Positions 28,254 to 36,202 of a stretch of 36,275 nucleotides of DNA are shown here, one piece after another. Position 1 is the first letter of the stretch; each line of letters opens with the position of its first letter. The notes below the pieces were generated by a model that was given only the letters and a program-made list of their open reading frames with translations, had not been told where the DNA came from and did no database searches. Source of the stretch: CAYQQR01 sp964420035. Its GTDB lineage: Bacteria; Bacteroidota; Bacteroidia; Bacteroidales; SM23-62. The stretch spans positions 1 to 36,275 of the forward strand of contig CAYQQR010000042.1 in assembly GCA_964420035.1 (NCBI GenBank), read 5' to 3'. The position numbers and the translations under genes were made by a program.

Positions 28254-28585
28254 TTTTCTTCTCCTGTTCTTGGACACAGAACTGCCGTGCAATTTTGTTA
28301 CTTATTTTGTATTTCTATTCAATGTTGGGAATTCAGTCACTCGAAGATTTGCATAACCTGAAAAAGTGGTTAAAATTGCTCCATGTTTAACATATTTCAT
28401 CATTTCCTTTTCACTCGTCCCTTCAAGTATTTTCAAATTATTTAAAACCCAGGTCTCTTGCCTGTAAATCTATAGCAAAAGACCTGGGCAGGGAGAGAGA
28501 AGAAGAGCAAGTGATAGGTATAGAATGTGCTTTTAATATGAAAAATCTATAATTTAAAACCTCTCTTCATTTCTTATCATACTCA
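28254..28585. other. 332-bp non-coding spacer between the outer-membrane operon and the URO-D gene
   Basis: No open frame with a ribosome site is visible in this stretch on either strand. It contains the stem-loop at 28448-28488 and otherwise AT-rich sequence. A promoter for the genes to the left must lie here or further upstream if the stem-loop terminates, but I could not pick one with confidence. Confidence 0.6.
28448..28488 (-). terminator. Stem-loop terminator after the PorV-like gene
   Basis: CCCAGGTCT (28448-28456) pairs with AGACCTGGG (28480-28488). The pairing extends inward through TTGC and GCAA with one mismatch, giving about 14 bp around a 13-nt loop. On the minus strand the stem is followed by TTTTAAAT, a weak T tract. 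Position about 100 bases after the PorV-like stop fits a terminator of the receptor operon; readthrough seems possible. Confidence 0.6.
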
Positions 28586-29614
28586 TCATTTGTATGAAAT
28601 GGACCATGATAATCTATGCACAGCATCAAAGAATTGTCCAAAATCAGAATATGAATAATCAAAACGAAGACTGAAATCACCAAAAGCCTTTTTTAGTCCT
28701 ACGCCTGCCGCCAGGCCTTCTTCATCATAATTGAATTTATACCCGCCTCGCAAAGCAATCATATCCATTAACTCGTACTCTACACCTGTATGAATTCTTT
28801 CAGTGTAATCTCTGGAATGCCAGGCATCGATGGCAACTGTGAGTTTTTGGTCTGTAGCAGAAGTATTAAAAAGTGTCATAACATCCATGGCTATACCAAT
28901 TTTAAAACTCAATGGCAACTCAAATCTTTCAACAACATAGCGTCCTTGCTGAGAAAAATTTCTAACAGACATACCAAAACGTAAATCCTTGAATCCGGTA
29001 TAGTAAAGTGTACCAAAATCCAGAGCAATGATACCTTCCTCATTTTGTACAGTCTTTTGTTGTCCTTGAATCTCATGAAAAATCAGGCTTTCAAACAAGT
29101 CCTGTTTTACATATTTCACCTGACCACCAATGGAGAATCTGTCACTGATTCTTCTGGCATATGAAAGACCTATAGCATATTCACCGATTTCAAAATCGCG
29201 GCCCATTTCATAACCTTTATTTATGAGCTCAGGATTTGAGCCCTCATAGGGCCACGTTTCAGTAAATGTGCCATAGTCCATATACACCAGGCTCGCACCA
29301 ACAGTGCCATATTTTCCCATTCCATAAGCGATACCTGTTGCATAATGTTTTGTATCGACGATCCAATTTGTCTGGTTGATCATTATTTCAACCCCATCAT
29401 CGATCATTGCCAATCCAGCCAAATTTGAAAACATGGCAGTTGCATCGTTTCCTACAGCGACATAGGCGTTGCCCATAGCGGCTGAGCGACCGCCTACATC
29501 AAGTGTAAGAAAAGGCATTCCTGCTTGTGCCAACTTTTTTATGGCGTATGAAGATTGAGTCGTCATAAGCAACATCAAAAAAGCCATAATAAAAACAATA
29601 ATTTGCCTTTTCAT
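28586..29614 (-). CDS. PorV/PorQ-family outer-membrane beta-barrel protein
   Basis: A 342-residue protein with a Sec signal (residues 1-24, ending SSYA) and a mature start typical of the PorV/PorQ family: a FLTLDVGGRSAAMGNAYVA stretch (about residues 35-53) followed by GNDATAMFSNLAGLA. The rest alternates in the manner of outer-membrane beta strands and ends in WSISYK with a near-terminal aromatic residue. PorV-type proteins are shuttles of the type IX secretion system that carry CTD-bearing cargo to the surface; relatives also exist as general barrel proteins in FCB bacteria. AGGAGG lies seven bases before the ATG. It directly follows the CTD-bearing protein gene (44-bp gap), which fits a cargo/shuttle pair. 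Whether it serves secretion or transport here is unproven. Confidence 0.85.
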   Translation of the reverse strand: MKRQIIVFIMAFLMLLMTTQSSYAIKKLAQAGMPFLTLDVGGRSAAMGNAYVAVGNDATAMFSNLAGLAMIDDGVEIMINQTNWIVDTKHYATGIAYGMGKYGTVGASLVYMDYGTFTETWPYEGSNPELINKGYEMGRDFEIGEYAIGLSYARRISDRFSIGGQVKYVKQDLFESLIFHEIQGQQKTVQNEEGIIALDFGTLYYTGFKDLRFGMSVRNFSQQGRYVVERFELPLSFKIGIAMDVMTLFNTSATDQKLTVAIDAWHSRDYTERIHTGVEYELMDMIALRGGYKFNYDEEGLAAGVGLKKAFGDFSLRFDYSYSDFGQFFDAVHRLSWSISYK

Positions 29615-29658
29615 TGTGTAACCTCCTGTATATAAGGGAAATAATTTTCTTTAATAAA

Positions 29659-31722
29659 TCAATTGACTATGATGAATTTTCCTTTTGCCATCTTGTTCGT
29701 CGGACTGCCATTTGGAGAATCAAGTTCTTCTACAACATAAAAGTAAACGCCACTGACAATTTGTTGGTTGCTAAAGGTAAGTTGCCGTTGCCAGGCTTCA
29801 TCTCCTGTTCCACTTGTATGATTAAGTGTCTGAACCAGGTCACCGGTCATGGTGTAGATGTGAATGTCACAATAAGGCGGCAAATTGAAAAAAGTCAATC
29901 GTTTTCCATCATATTTACGCATGGCCCGGCTATGCCAGGGATTGGGAACCACAACAACATTATCTTGCCAATTGGCGTCTGGCGTGCGTTCCGAGGCTGC
30001 TGCTTGTCGCTCTCCTCCTGTTCTGTTTAAAAATGGACTGCTTTCCAAGCCTTCGTTATTATAAGCTGTGACATAATACCAGTATTGGCGTCCTCGTACA
30101 GCACTTTCATCATTATACTCATTTGTGTTTGTATCAACCTCTTTTAATAACACAAATGAAGTATCTGTTGGGAATGTGATTGACTCTGATCTATAATAAC
30201 TTCTATAGATACGATAACCAGCCAATTCTCCGGATCCAGAATACTGTGTGGCTTCAGTTCCCCACTTTAAATGAATTTGCCCCGGCATGGATGTCACTTC
30301 TAGTGAAGGAGTGGCTGGTGCCATTGGAATATCCAGTGGTTCACTGCCATATTCACCTCTAAGGTTTTTAAAAGCTTTCGATGCTGCGATAAATAATGAA
30401 TCCTTGCCCAAATCAAGAATTTTATTTTTTTGTTCTTTGGTCAACAAATCGCCCGCTTGTGCAATATCCTTGACATCATAGGGCATTGGAATTCGCTCTC
30501 TCAATCCATCGTATCCCGGATCATAAGCCAGGCCGGCGTCAATAGCTAATCGGTTTGATATTGAACCTGCCGCATAGGCAAAAACAAAATGAAGATCCTG
30601 GCCAGGTTCAAGTTGATAAGGTCCAAAGCTCATCAGACCGCTTTTACCCGCTTCGGTTCCGGGATCGGTATTGGCAAAATCAAAATCCGGAGGCAATACC
30701 CGTTTGTATCTAGCATCATCAGCTGTATATAAATTTGAGATGGCTGCATAAGATCCCCATGGTTGTGATAAATCCGTATAGATATCTTCATGAGAATCAT
30801 TTCGGCGGTTTGCAGCAGTACCTTGTTTCAGTGAATTCCATCCTGCTTTGAAAGGCTGAGAGGGATCGTCAGATTCATCTGTTGGGCTTTTATCCGCATG
30901 CAGTACAGCTAATCCCCAGTATTGCGGCTGTTGAAAATGACCCCAAATTTCATCCGGATTTGCCCGATCGTCTTTATTTGGACTGGCACTTAATTCATCC
31001 GCACTCCACATATAAAAAATTCTCATGGAATCGGCGTTCATATCACCCGTAACGTAATCAGTATAATCAGCGCCATAATAATTAGCCCAATGATCGCCAA
31101 TATCCTGGCTGCTTGTCTGAAAACGCAGAGCAAAGTACATATCTTCTTTGGTTTCATTTGATGTGTTTGTCAGTACAATATCCGCAATGTGATAATCATC
31201 ATGCTTAGAGTTTGCATAGGCATACACTGTTCTTTCTATATCGACTCCCGTCCATGTCGCACTGTGATTATAAATTTTCACATCTGAAGGAATAGAAGTG
31301 TCTACTGGGTCATTTGGAAAAAATAAATTCGTATAATCTGTTCCATCAACTATTTTAGTAGGTGGAGTATATTTCCAGATTCGCGCGAATTCATCATAAT
31401 AGGGTGGCGTTTCCTGACTCACGTCATTCCAGGAATCCCCCCATACGGAAGCAATTTTATGATTTAGATCTTCTCCGGCATCATTCGTCCAATCTTCTTT
31501 TATGCCAATCAAAAAACCAAATGTTTTATTAGTACTTGGCGCAGTTGTTTGGATACTATTTGATGACCGTGGAAAATTTAATGTAAAGGTACTTAAATTG
31601 TCACTTATGTTAATGGAAAAATCACCTACCAGCGTAGCACGCTCTTCCTGAGCAACTAATGATACCGCTGTAAGTAACAACAATACACTGAGTATACAGT
31701 ATATAAGAAATAGTCTTCTCAT
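29659..31722 (-). CDS. Secreted protein with fibronectin type III and T9SS-type C-terminal domain
   Basis: A 687-residue exported protein: signal peptide (about 1-25, ending LVAQ), a long N-terminal region of about 440 residues I do not recognise (rich in Trp, Asp and Tyr; possible ligand-binding fold), a fibronectin type III-like domain at about 468-565 (LAGYRIYRS, WYYVTAYNNEGLES), and a C-terminal domain from about 588 beginning VVVVPNPW and ending GKFIIVN, the pattern of T9SS sorting domains. It should be surface-exposed. AGGAGG lies nine bases before the ATG at 31722; a GTG at 31743 lies upstream of that site and is rejected. It sits between the TonB-dependent receptor and the PorV-like barrel, where a SusD-type lipoprotein would stand in a Bacteroidota locus, so a glycan-capturing role is plausible but inferred. 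Confidence 0.82.
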   Translation of the reverse strand: MRRLFLIYCILSVLLLLTAVSLVAQEERATLVGDFSINISDNLSTFTLNFPRSSNSIQTTAPSTNKTFGFLIGIKEDWTNDAGEDLNHKIASVWGDSWNDVSQETPPYYDEFARIWKYTPPTKIVDGTDYTNLFFPNDPVDTSIPSDVKIYNHSATWTGVDIERTVYAYANSKHDDYHIADIVLTNTSNETKEDMYFALRFQTSSQDIGDHWANYYGADYTDYVTGDMNADSMRIFYMWSADELSASPNKDDRANPDEIWGHFQQPQYWGLAVLHADKSPTDESDDPSQPFKAGWNSLKQGTAANRRNDSHEDIYTDLSQPWGSYAAISNLYTADDARYKRVLPPDFDFANTDPGTEAGKSGLMSFGPYQLEPGQDLHFVFAYAAGSISNRLAIDAGLAYDPGYDGLRERIPMPYDVKDIAQAGDLLTKEQKNKILDLGKDSLFIAASKAFKNLRGEYGSEPLDIPMAPATPSLEVTSMPGQIHLKWGTEATQYSGSGELAGYRIYRSYYRSESITFPTDTSFVLLKEVDTNTNEYNDESAVRGRQYWYYVTAYNNEGLESSPFLNRTGGERQAAASERTPDANWQDNVVVVPNPWHSRAMRKYDGKRLTFFNLPPYCDIHIYTMTGDLVQTLNHTSGTGDEAWQRQLTFSNQQIVSGVYFYVVEELDSPNGSPTNKMAKGKFIIVN

Positions 31723-31771
31723 AGTGGCTATCCTCCTAATCACTTTTCTTAGTGATTAATAAATTTTGTTA

Positions 31772-34700
31772 TTAATGAAAATTAATTCGCAGTCCAAAGA
31801 AAACCTGTCGCTTATTTAAAAACGTCCACCAATCCAATTGCGGCATCTCGATGTATTCTTTTTTGCCATTGTGTGGAATATCACCAGGTTTGTCACCTTC
31901 TTTTAACGAAAACATATATTCTTCGAATTCATTAGACGCTTGTCCGGCATTCCAGAAAAAGCCTGACCGTCTGAGGTATTTCTGGTTGAATAGATTATAT
32001 ACATCCACATAAAAGACAGGCTCGATACGTCCAACGCGGAAAAGACGCTTGGTAAATCTGAGATCAGTAGTATTTCGCGCCTTCCAGCGTTTGTTAAATT
32101 CCACATAGGGAATGTTATCAGGATTCCAGGTAAATTTTTCTCCGGCTTTCCAATCAAACAAGAAATTTATATTTGCACCGCCGATGGGATAAAAAATACC
32201 CCATTTCGGGCCAAAATCATCCGGTGTATGTAAATCCAGATTTATTCGTAATCGTGGACGAGCATAAGGCTCGCTGACAGCCGACGATACATAATTCGGA
32301 TCTTTTGTGGGATCTTCAAATATTGTCGCCAATCCCCATTTTCCGGTTGAGGCAATCATGTAATTATACGTTGCCCATCCACTTACATATCGTCCTCGCC
32401 GCATATCCAGTTTGACCTCGATACCGCGAATATCCCGATATTGATTATTTACCGGCCGCCCTTGTGATCTTCCTGTGATTGGATTATAACTTCGGTTTGT
32501 TATTTCATCAGTGATATCTTTATAGTAACCACTAATGTTTAACTCCATCAGGTTGAGTATATTGTGAGCATATCCCACTTCATACTGAATTGTTTTGGGT
32601 GGATCGATAAATGGATTACTGATTTCGTGTATATAATCTGTCGCATGATGGTAATAAATTCGATAGTTATCAAAAAAGCTGGGCCATTGATAAAAATGAC
32701 CATAATTAAAAAAGATTTTCGCATCCTGAGAGATGGGATGGGATATACCTAAACGCGGGCTGAGTTGAAAATCACTTGTTGTCTCAGAGGGTAAAACAGA
32801 AAGAGAATCTTCGCTCTGGTACTGTCCAAAATATTCACTGAATGGTTCAAAATAAGGCGCATCCGGTACCCGCCGAAAGTCACCACGCAAGCCTATATTA
32901 GCGATCAAACCTTCAAACTCTAATTTGTCTTGAATATAAATTGCACCGCTAAAAGGTTTGCCATCAGCTTGTGTTTGTGGGCCCTTATCTCCGATACGGA
33001 GATTACTCCAGTAATGATGAATGTCATGATGGTTAATTTCAAAACCAGCCTTAACCTGGTTGAATCGGTTCACCTGGCTTGTGATGTTTCCTTTGATCTG
33101 CAGCGTATTACTTTCAGATTCAATTCTGTTTAATTTACCCACAGCCATAAAATAATAACCACTTACATCGCGCCAGTTCGCCGGGCTGAATCCAATCGGT
33201 GTTTCATCGTACCACACATCGCCAATTTTTAGGCGTTTGTATTCTTCCCAACCGTTAACTGCAACTTCTTCATCGGTCCCAAGTCGCCCTTCTTTTATAC
33301 CATAATAACCTTCTCCCATTGGCACAGTATCTCGGTGGTTTAAAACCTGTTCATATCCGGTTTCCATATAAGACGCTTGTAATTCATAATAAGTGCTAGG
33401 TGAAAGAGTATGTGTGAATGTTAATCCACCTGTATATCTCTCTTCAATACCACCGGCATCTCCTCCGGCAAGTTTGTAAAAGATACTATGAAATGCCCAT
33501 GGGCCAGCTTCAGGTGACGCGAAAGGATTGTTGGTGATATTTCCTTGTTCAAGATTATTTATTTCTTTTACTCCTGTTTGCCAACCATATAAAAATTTAC
33601 CTTGAAGCTTCATACTGGGATTGATATGATAAGTCAATTTTAGTGAACCATGACGATCCTTATATGATGGATTCAATACTCTTGGCAACGCATAGTTTGT
33701 TTTTTCTTGACGATAGGTCGCAAAAAAGTTGACGTTGTCAAGAAATGGAACAGGTCCACCCAGACTCACCTCACCGACCCAATCAGGCGCTTCACCATAT
33801 CCAAAAATAGCATCATCATCGCTGACATCATAACCCATCTTTTGCAACTCATCAATGGCGTCAGGTGATCGATGTCTCCATAACCAAACCGCATAATTTT
33901 CTTCTGGCTTGGCATAATGCGGATGGTCTTCAGGTAAACTATTTGCATAATCAACCCATCCTTGAAAATAATCATTACCTCCTTCCCATGCTCCTCTTGA
34001 TTTATCCATATACGGCCAGTATAAAAACGAATTTTCACCAAACGCATTAGGACCAAAATGTTTTAAACCCGGTTTACTATATTTCATGTCAATACTTCCG
34101 GTGTAACGATCCCCACCATCTTTTGTCACTACATTGATGATACCTGAACGCACATCACCATATTCGGCATTAAAACCACCGGTAAGCACCTGGACTTCCT
34201 GAACCGAGCTCAAATTAAGTTTCATATACGGTAAATTCGTCATTTCATCTTCCACAAGCATACCATCAACCATAAACTGACTTTCTTCTATCCGTCCACC
34301 TCTTATGCTTGTGCCCTCAATTCCCGGCTGTGTAACAAGCACATCTGAAATTTCAAAAAAAGACGTACTTTCAATGTTTTCCGGCTCGACGACCGCCTGT
34401 GTATTGGATACATCAAGTTGTACGATCTCTCTTTCAGCAGTAACAGTGACCTCCTCGCCTTCTATAACTTCCTTTTCAAGCTCAAAATTTACTTTGGTCG
34501 TTTTATCAATATTCACATTGACGTTCGTCTTTCGCACTGCCTTATATCCCATCATATCAGCGCGCAAAGTATACTGGTCCGGAGGAATATTGATAATAAA
34601 GTAGTATCCGTCGACATCGGTAGCCGCCCCCATCGATGTCCCTTCAATAACAACATTAACTCCTGGTAGTCCCTCCTCTGTTTCTTTGTCTACAACTCGT

Positions 34701-34789
34701 CCGGAAATTTTCCCGGTTGTTGCAGCCATGCTTATTGACATTAAAAGTAATAATAATACAATGCCAATTTTTAAGGACGTTCTTCCCAT
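31772..34789 (-). CDS. TonB-dependent outer-membrane receptor with carboxypeptidase-regulatory-like N-terminal domain
   Basis: A 1005-residue receptor: signal peptide (1-22), carboxypeptidase-regulatory-like domain (about 25-105, GKISGRVVD through DVDGYYFIINIPP), a TonB-box-like EEVTVTAER (112-120), a plug domain (about 125-225 with SIRGGR and GGFNAEYGDVRSGIINVVTKDG), then a beta-barrel ending in VFFGLRINFH with terminal aromatic residues. It would import oligosaccharides using TonB energy. GGAGG lies six bases before the ATG. It begins a three-gene operon with a 49-bp gap to the next gene. The plug lacks obvious SusC-specific features and no SusD partner follows, so this is not a standard SusCD pair. 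The ligand is not readable from sequence; its place beside the sulfatase array suggests a sulfated glycan. Confidence 0.92.
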   Translation of the reverse strand: MGRTSLKIGIVLLLLLMSISMAATTGKISGRVVDKETEEGLPGVNVVIEGTSMGAATDVDGYYFIINIPPDQYTLRADMMGYKAVRKTNVNVNIDKTTKVNFELEKEVIEGEEVTVTAEREIVQLDVSNTQAVVEPENIESTSFFEISDVLVTQPGIEGTSIRGGRIEESQFMVDGMLVEDEMTNLPYMKLNLSSVQEVQVLTGGFNAEYGDVRSGIINVVTKDGGDRYTGSIDMKYSKPGLKHFGPNAFGENSFLYWPYMDKSRGAWEGGNDYFQGWVDYANSLPEDHPHYAKPEENYAVWLWRHRSPDAIDELQKMGYDVSDDDAIFGYGEAPDWVGEVSLGGPVPFLDNVNFFATYRQEKTNYALPRVLNPSYKDRHGSLKLTYHINPSMKLQGKFLYGWQTGVKEINNLEQGNITNNPFASPEAGPWAFHSIFYKLAGGDAGGIEERYTGGLTFTHTLSPSTYYELQASYMETGYEQVLNHRDTVPMGEGYYGIKEGRLGTDEEVAVNGWEEYKRLKIGDVWYDETPIGFSPANWRDVSGYYFMAVGKLNRIESESNTLQIKGNITSQVNRFNQVKAGFEINHHDIHHYWSNLRIGDKGPQTQADGKPFSGAIYIQDKLEFEGLIANIGLRGDFRRVPDAPYFEPFSEYFGQYQSEDSLSVLPSETTSDFQLSPRLGISHPISQDAKIFFNYGHFYQWPSFFDNYRIYYHHATDYIHEISNPFIDPPKTIQYEVGYAHNILNLMELNISGYYKDITDEITNRSYNPITGRSQGRPVNNQYRDIRGIEVKLDMRRGRYVSGWATYNYMIASTGKWGLATIFEDPTKDPNYVSSAVSEPYARPRLRINLDLHTPDDFGPKWGIFYPIGGANINFLFDWKAGEKFTWNPDNIPYVEFNKRWKARNTTDLRFTKRLFRVGRIEPVFYVDVYNLFNQKYLRRSGFFWNAGQASNEFEEYMFSLKEGDKPGDIPHNGKKEYIEMPQLDWWTFLNKRQVFFGLRINFH

Positions 34790-34813
34790 GGTTAACCTCC
34801 ATTAATTGGTTTC

Positions 34814-34878
34814 ACCAAAGTACATTTTAATTAATTTTATGGGTTTTTATTTTTTAATATTTTTACATGCACTTTGGT
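34814..34878 (-). repeat. Inverted repeat in the receptor-operon leader
   Basis: ACCAAAGTACAT (34814-34825) and ATGCACTTTGGT (34867-34878) are complementary at 11 of 12 positions, separated by 41 bases of very AT-rich sequence. In the minus-strand transcript this would form a long-loop stem about 13 bases upstream of the receptor ribosome site. It could influence translation or mRNA stability; no T run marks it as a terminator. Confidence 0.45.
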
Positions 34879-34893
34879 TTTCGTTCATACGAA

Positions 34894-34940
34894 TTAACGG
34901 TTAAAAGAATGAATTTCAAGCAATATAATATCACCTCCTT
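34894..34940 (-). promoter_or_regulatory. Near-perfect Shine-Dalgarno with a nine-codon leader frame upstream of the receptor gene
   Basis: AAGGAGGTGA (34940-34931) is a near-perfect match to the 16S rRNA tail, far stronger than most ribosome sites in the window, yet no large gene follows it. Seven bases on, TTG at 34923 opens a nine-codon frame (MLEIHSFNR) ending in TAA at 34894. It lies about 100 bases upstream of the receptor ATG and just before the inverted repeat at 34814-34878, so a leader peptide is possible. An overlapping GTG frame of 23 codons also exists. Confidence 0.4.
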
Positions 34941-35001
34941 TTAATTCATTAGCCTCATATAAATTATTATCACCATATTTTTAAAATAAATAGTGTGTTC
35001 A

Positions 35002-35030
35002 GTTATAGTGTTCTATTGTATATATCACAA
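35002..35030 (-). promoter_or_regulatory. Candidate sigma-70-type promoter for the receptor operon
   Basis: On the minus strand TTGTGA (35030-35025) is followed after 17 bases by TATAAC (35007-35002), matching four of six and five of six consensus positions. Transcription would start near 34995, giving a leader of about 205 bases before the receptor ATG that includes the strong ribosome site and the inverted repeat. No Bacteroidota-type TAnnTTTG motif was seen here. Confidence 0.45.
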
Positions 35031-35051
35031 ATTTATTTATACAATTTTACA

Positions 35052-36076
35052 TTATGCTGATTCACGAATAATAAGTTTCGTTTCTAACACTATCCTTCTT
35101 TGAGATCTGTTTTTGTTCTCAATTTGGTTTATTAATAATTTCGCTGCTTCTTTACCCATCTGCATCATAGGTTGCTCTACTGTGGTTAACGGAGGATCAA
35201 TTAATGAAACAACAGGATTATTACTGTATCCTATCAATGCAAAATCTTTAGGTATTTTTAATTCTCTTTTTTTCATCTCGACAAATACACCAATGGCAAC
35301 AGGATCATTCACCGCAAAAATAGCATCTGGTTTTTCTTTTAATTGTAACAATTTATTAAATCCTTTTACGCCATCTTTTTCGTTTAAACCACCTTGAACA
35401 ATATAGTTATCATTGATGCTCAAATTATAATCATTTAAAGCCCGTTTATAACCTGAACGCCTTGCCTTACTTATGGAAATATATTCTGGTCCTGCTATAT
35501 GTGCAATTCTTTGATACCCACGCTTTATTAAAAATTCGACCGCATTATAAGCGCCTTTTTCATCGTCCACAACAACCTGGCTTGTTTTAAGGTTTTCTGC
35601 TACCCGATCGAAAAACAGGAAAGGTATATGTTTTTCCATTAATTTGATAAAATGATCACTGCATTTGGTCATTTGTGAAACAGATATCAAAATACCTGCA
35701 ACTTGACTTGATTAGCTATCATCGCGTCAATATTCAACACTTCTCTTTCATACTTTTCATGAGATTGAGAAACAAAAATAGTATATCCTGCTTTGTATGC
35801 TATGTCCTCGATGCCGCTTATCACTGATGAAAAAAAATAATGTTTTATTTCGGGTACAATCACGCCTATTGTATGTGATCGCCTCGTTCTTAAGCTAAGT
35901 GCAATTGGATTAGGATGATAATTCAGTTGATTCGCTAATTCGATGATTTTTTGTTTGGTTTCAGGTTTTACTTCCGGATGATCACGTAGCGCTCTGGAGA
36001 CTGTAGATGGTGAATAGCCAAGTTGACGGGCGATGTCGTAAATAGTCGAATTAATATTGTTATCATCTCGATTCAT
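35052..36076 (-). pseudogene. LacI-family transcriptional regulator, frameshifted by a 5-bp tandem duplication
   Basis: The N-terminal part (36076 to about 35700) has a LacI helix-turn-helix (TIYDIARQLGYSPSTVSRAL) and hinge (NYHPNPIALSL) leading into the sugar-binding domain. The C-terminal part (about 35700-35052) continues that domain in another frame (HIAGPEY, DAIFAVNDPVAIG, ALIGYSNNPVVSLIDPPLTTVEQP). The break lies at 35701-35710, where the + strand reads ACTTGACTTG. Removing one ACTTG restores an unbroken frame reading IANQVAGILISVSQ and gives about 339 residues, the normal family length. As written, the first product stops after 129 residues with only DNA-binding and early effector parts. 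It is placed as the local regulator of the receptor operon. A separately translated C-terminal piece is conceivable but could not bind DNA. Confidence 0.88.
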
Positions 36077-36110
36077 TTAAAATTTATTTTTTTATTGATT
36101 GATTTAAATA

Positions 36111-36132
36111 CAATCGATTGTGACATCGATTG
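36111..36132. promoter_or_regulatory. Paired LacI-type operator candidates upstream of the regulator gene
   Basis: CAATCGATTG (36111-36120) is a perfect palindrome with the central CG typical of LacI-family operators. CATCGATTG (36124-36132) repeats the same core 12 bp away. Both lie between the candidate -10 box and the regulator ATG, the usual place for repression of its own gene. I did not find the same motif in front of the receptor operon or the enzyme array. Confidence 0.5.
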
Positions 36133-36133
36133 C

Positions 36134-36163
36134 ATAATACAAAGATACACCGTATGAAGGGAA
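36134..36163 (-). promoter_or_regulatory. Candidate promoter of the LacI-family gene
   Basis: On the minus strand TTCCCT (36163-36158) precedes TATTAT (36139-36134) by 18 bases; the -10 is a good match, the -35 is poor. TATCTTTG (36147-36140) in the same place also fits the TAnnTTTG form of Bacteroidota promoters. Either reading puts the start site next to the operator candidates at 36111-36132. No clear ribosome site precedes the regulator ATG at 36076. Confidence 0.4.
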
Positions 36164-36202
36164 GTGAATTCACAGTTTTTATACAGTGAATTCACAGTTT
36201 TT
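36163..36202. repeat. Two direct copies of an 18-bp unit containing the palindrome GTGAATTCAC
   Basis: The unit AGTGAATTCACAGTTTTT occurs at 36163-36180 and again at 36185-36202, each containing the perfect 10-bp palindrome GTGAATTCAC (36164-36173 and 36186-36195). The 22-bp period is about two helical turns, which suits two dimers on one DNA face. A further ACACT-TTACT-AGTGT palindrome follows near 36216-36230. Together they look like binding sites for a second regulator, perhaps serving a divergent gene beyond the window. Confidence 0.5.

Noticed and set aside
31772..34789. Calling the receptor SusC and its neighbour SusD
   Set aside because: The neighbour lacks SusD features (lipoprotein signal, tetratricopeptide-like helices) and instead ends in a T9SS-type domain.
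35687..35715. Programmed -1 ribosomal frameshift joining the two LacI halves
   Set aside because: The overlap has no X-XXY-YYZ slippery heptamer, and the exact ACTTG tandem duplication explains the frame change simply.
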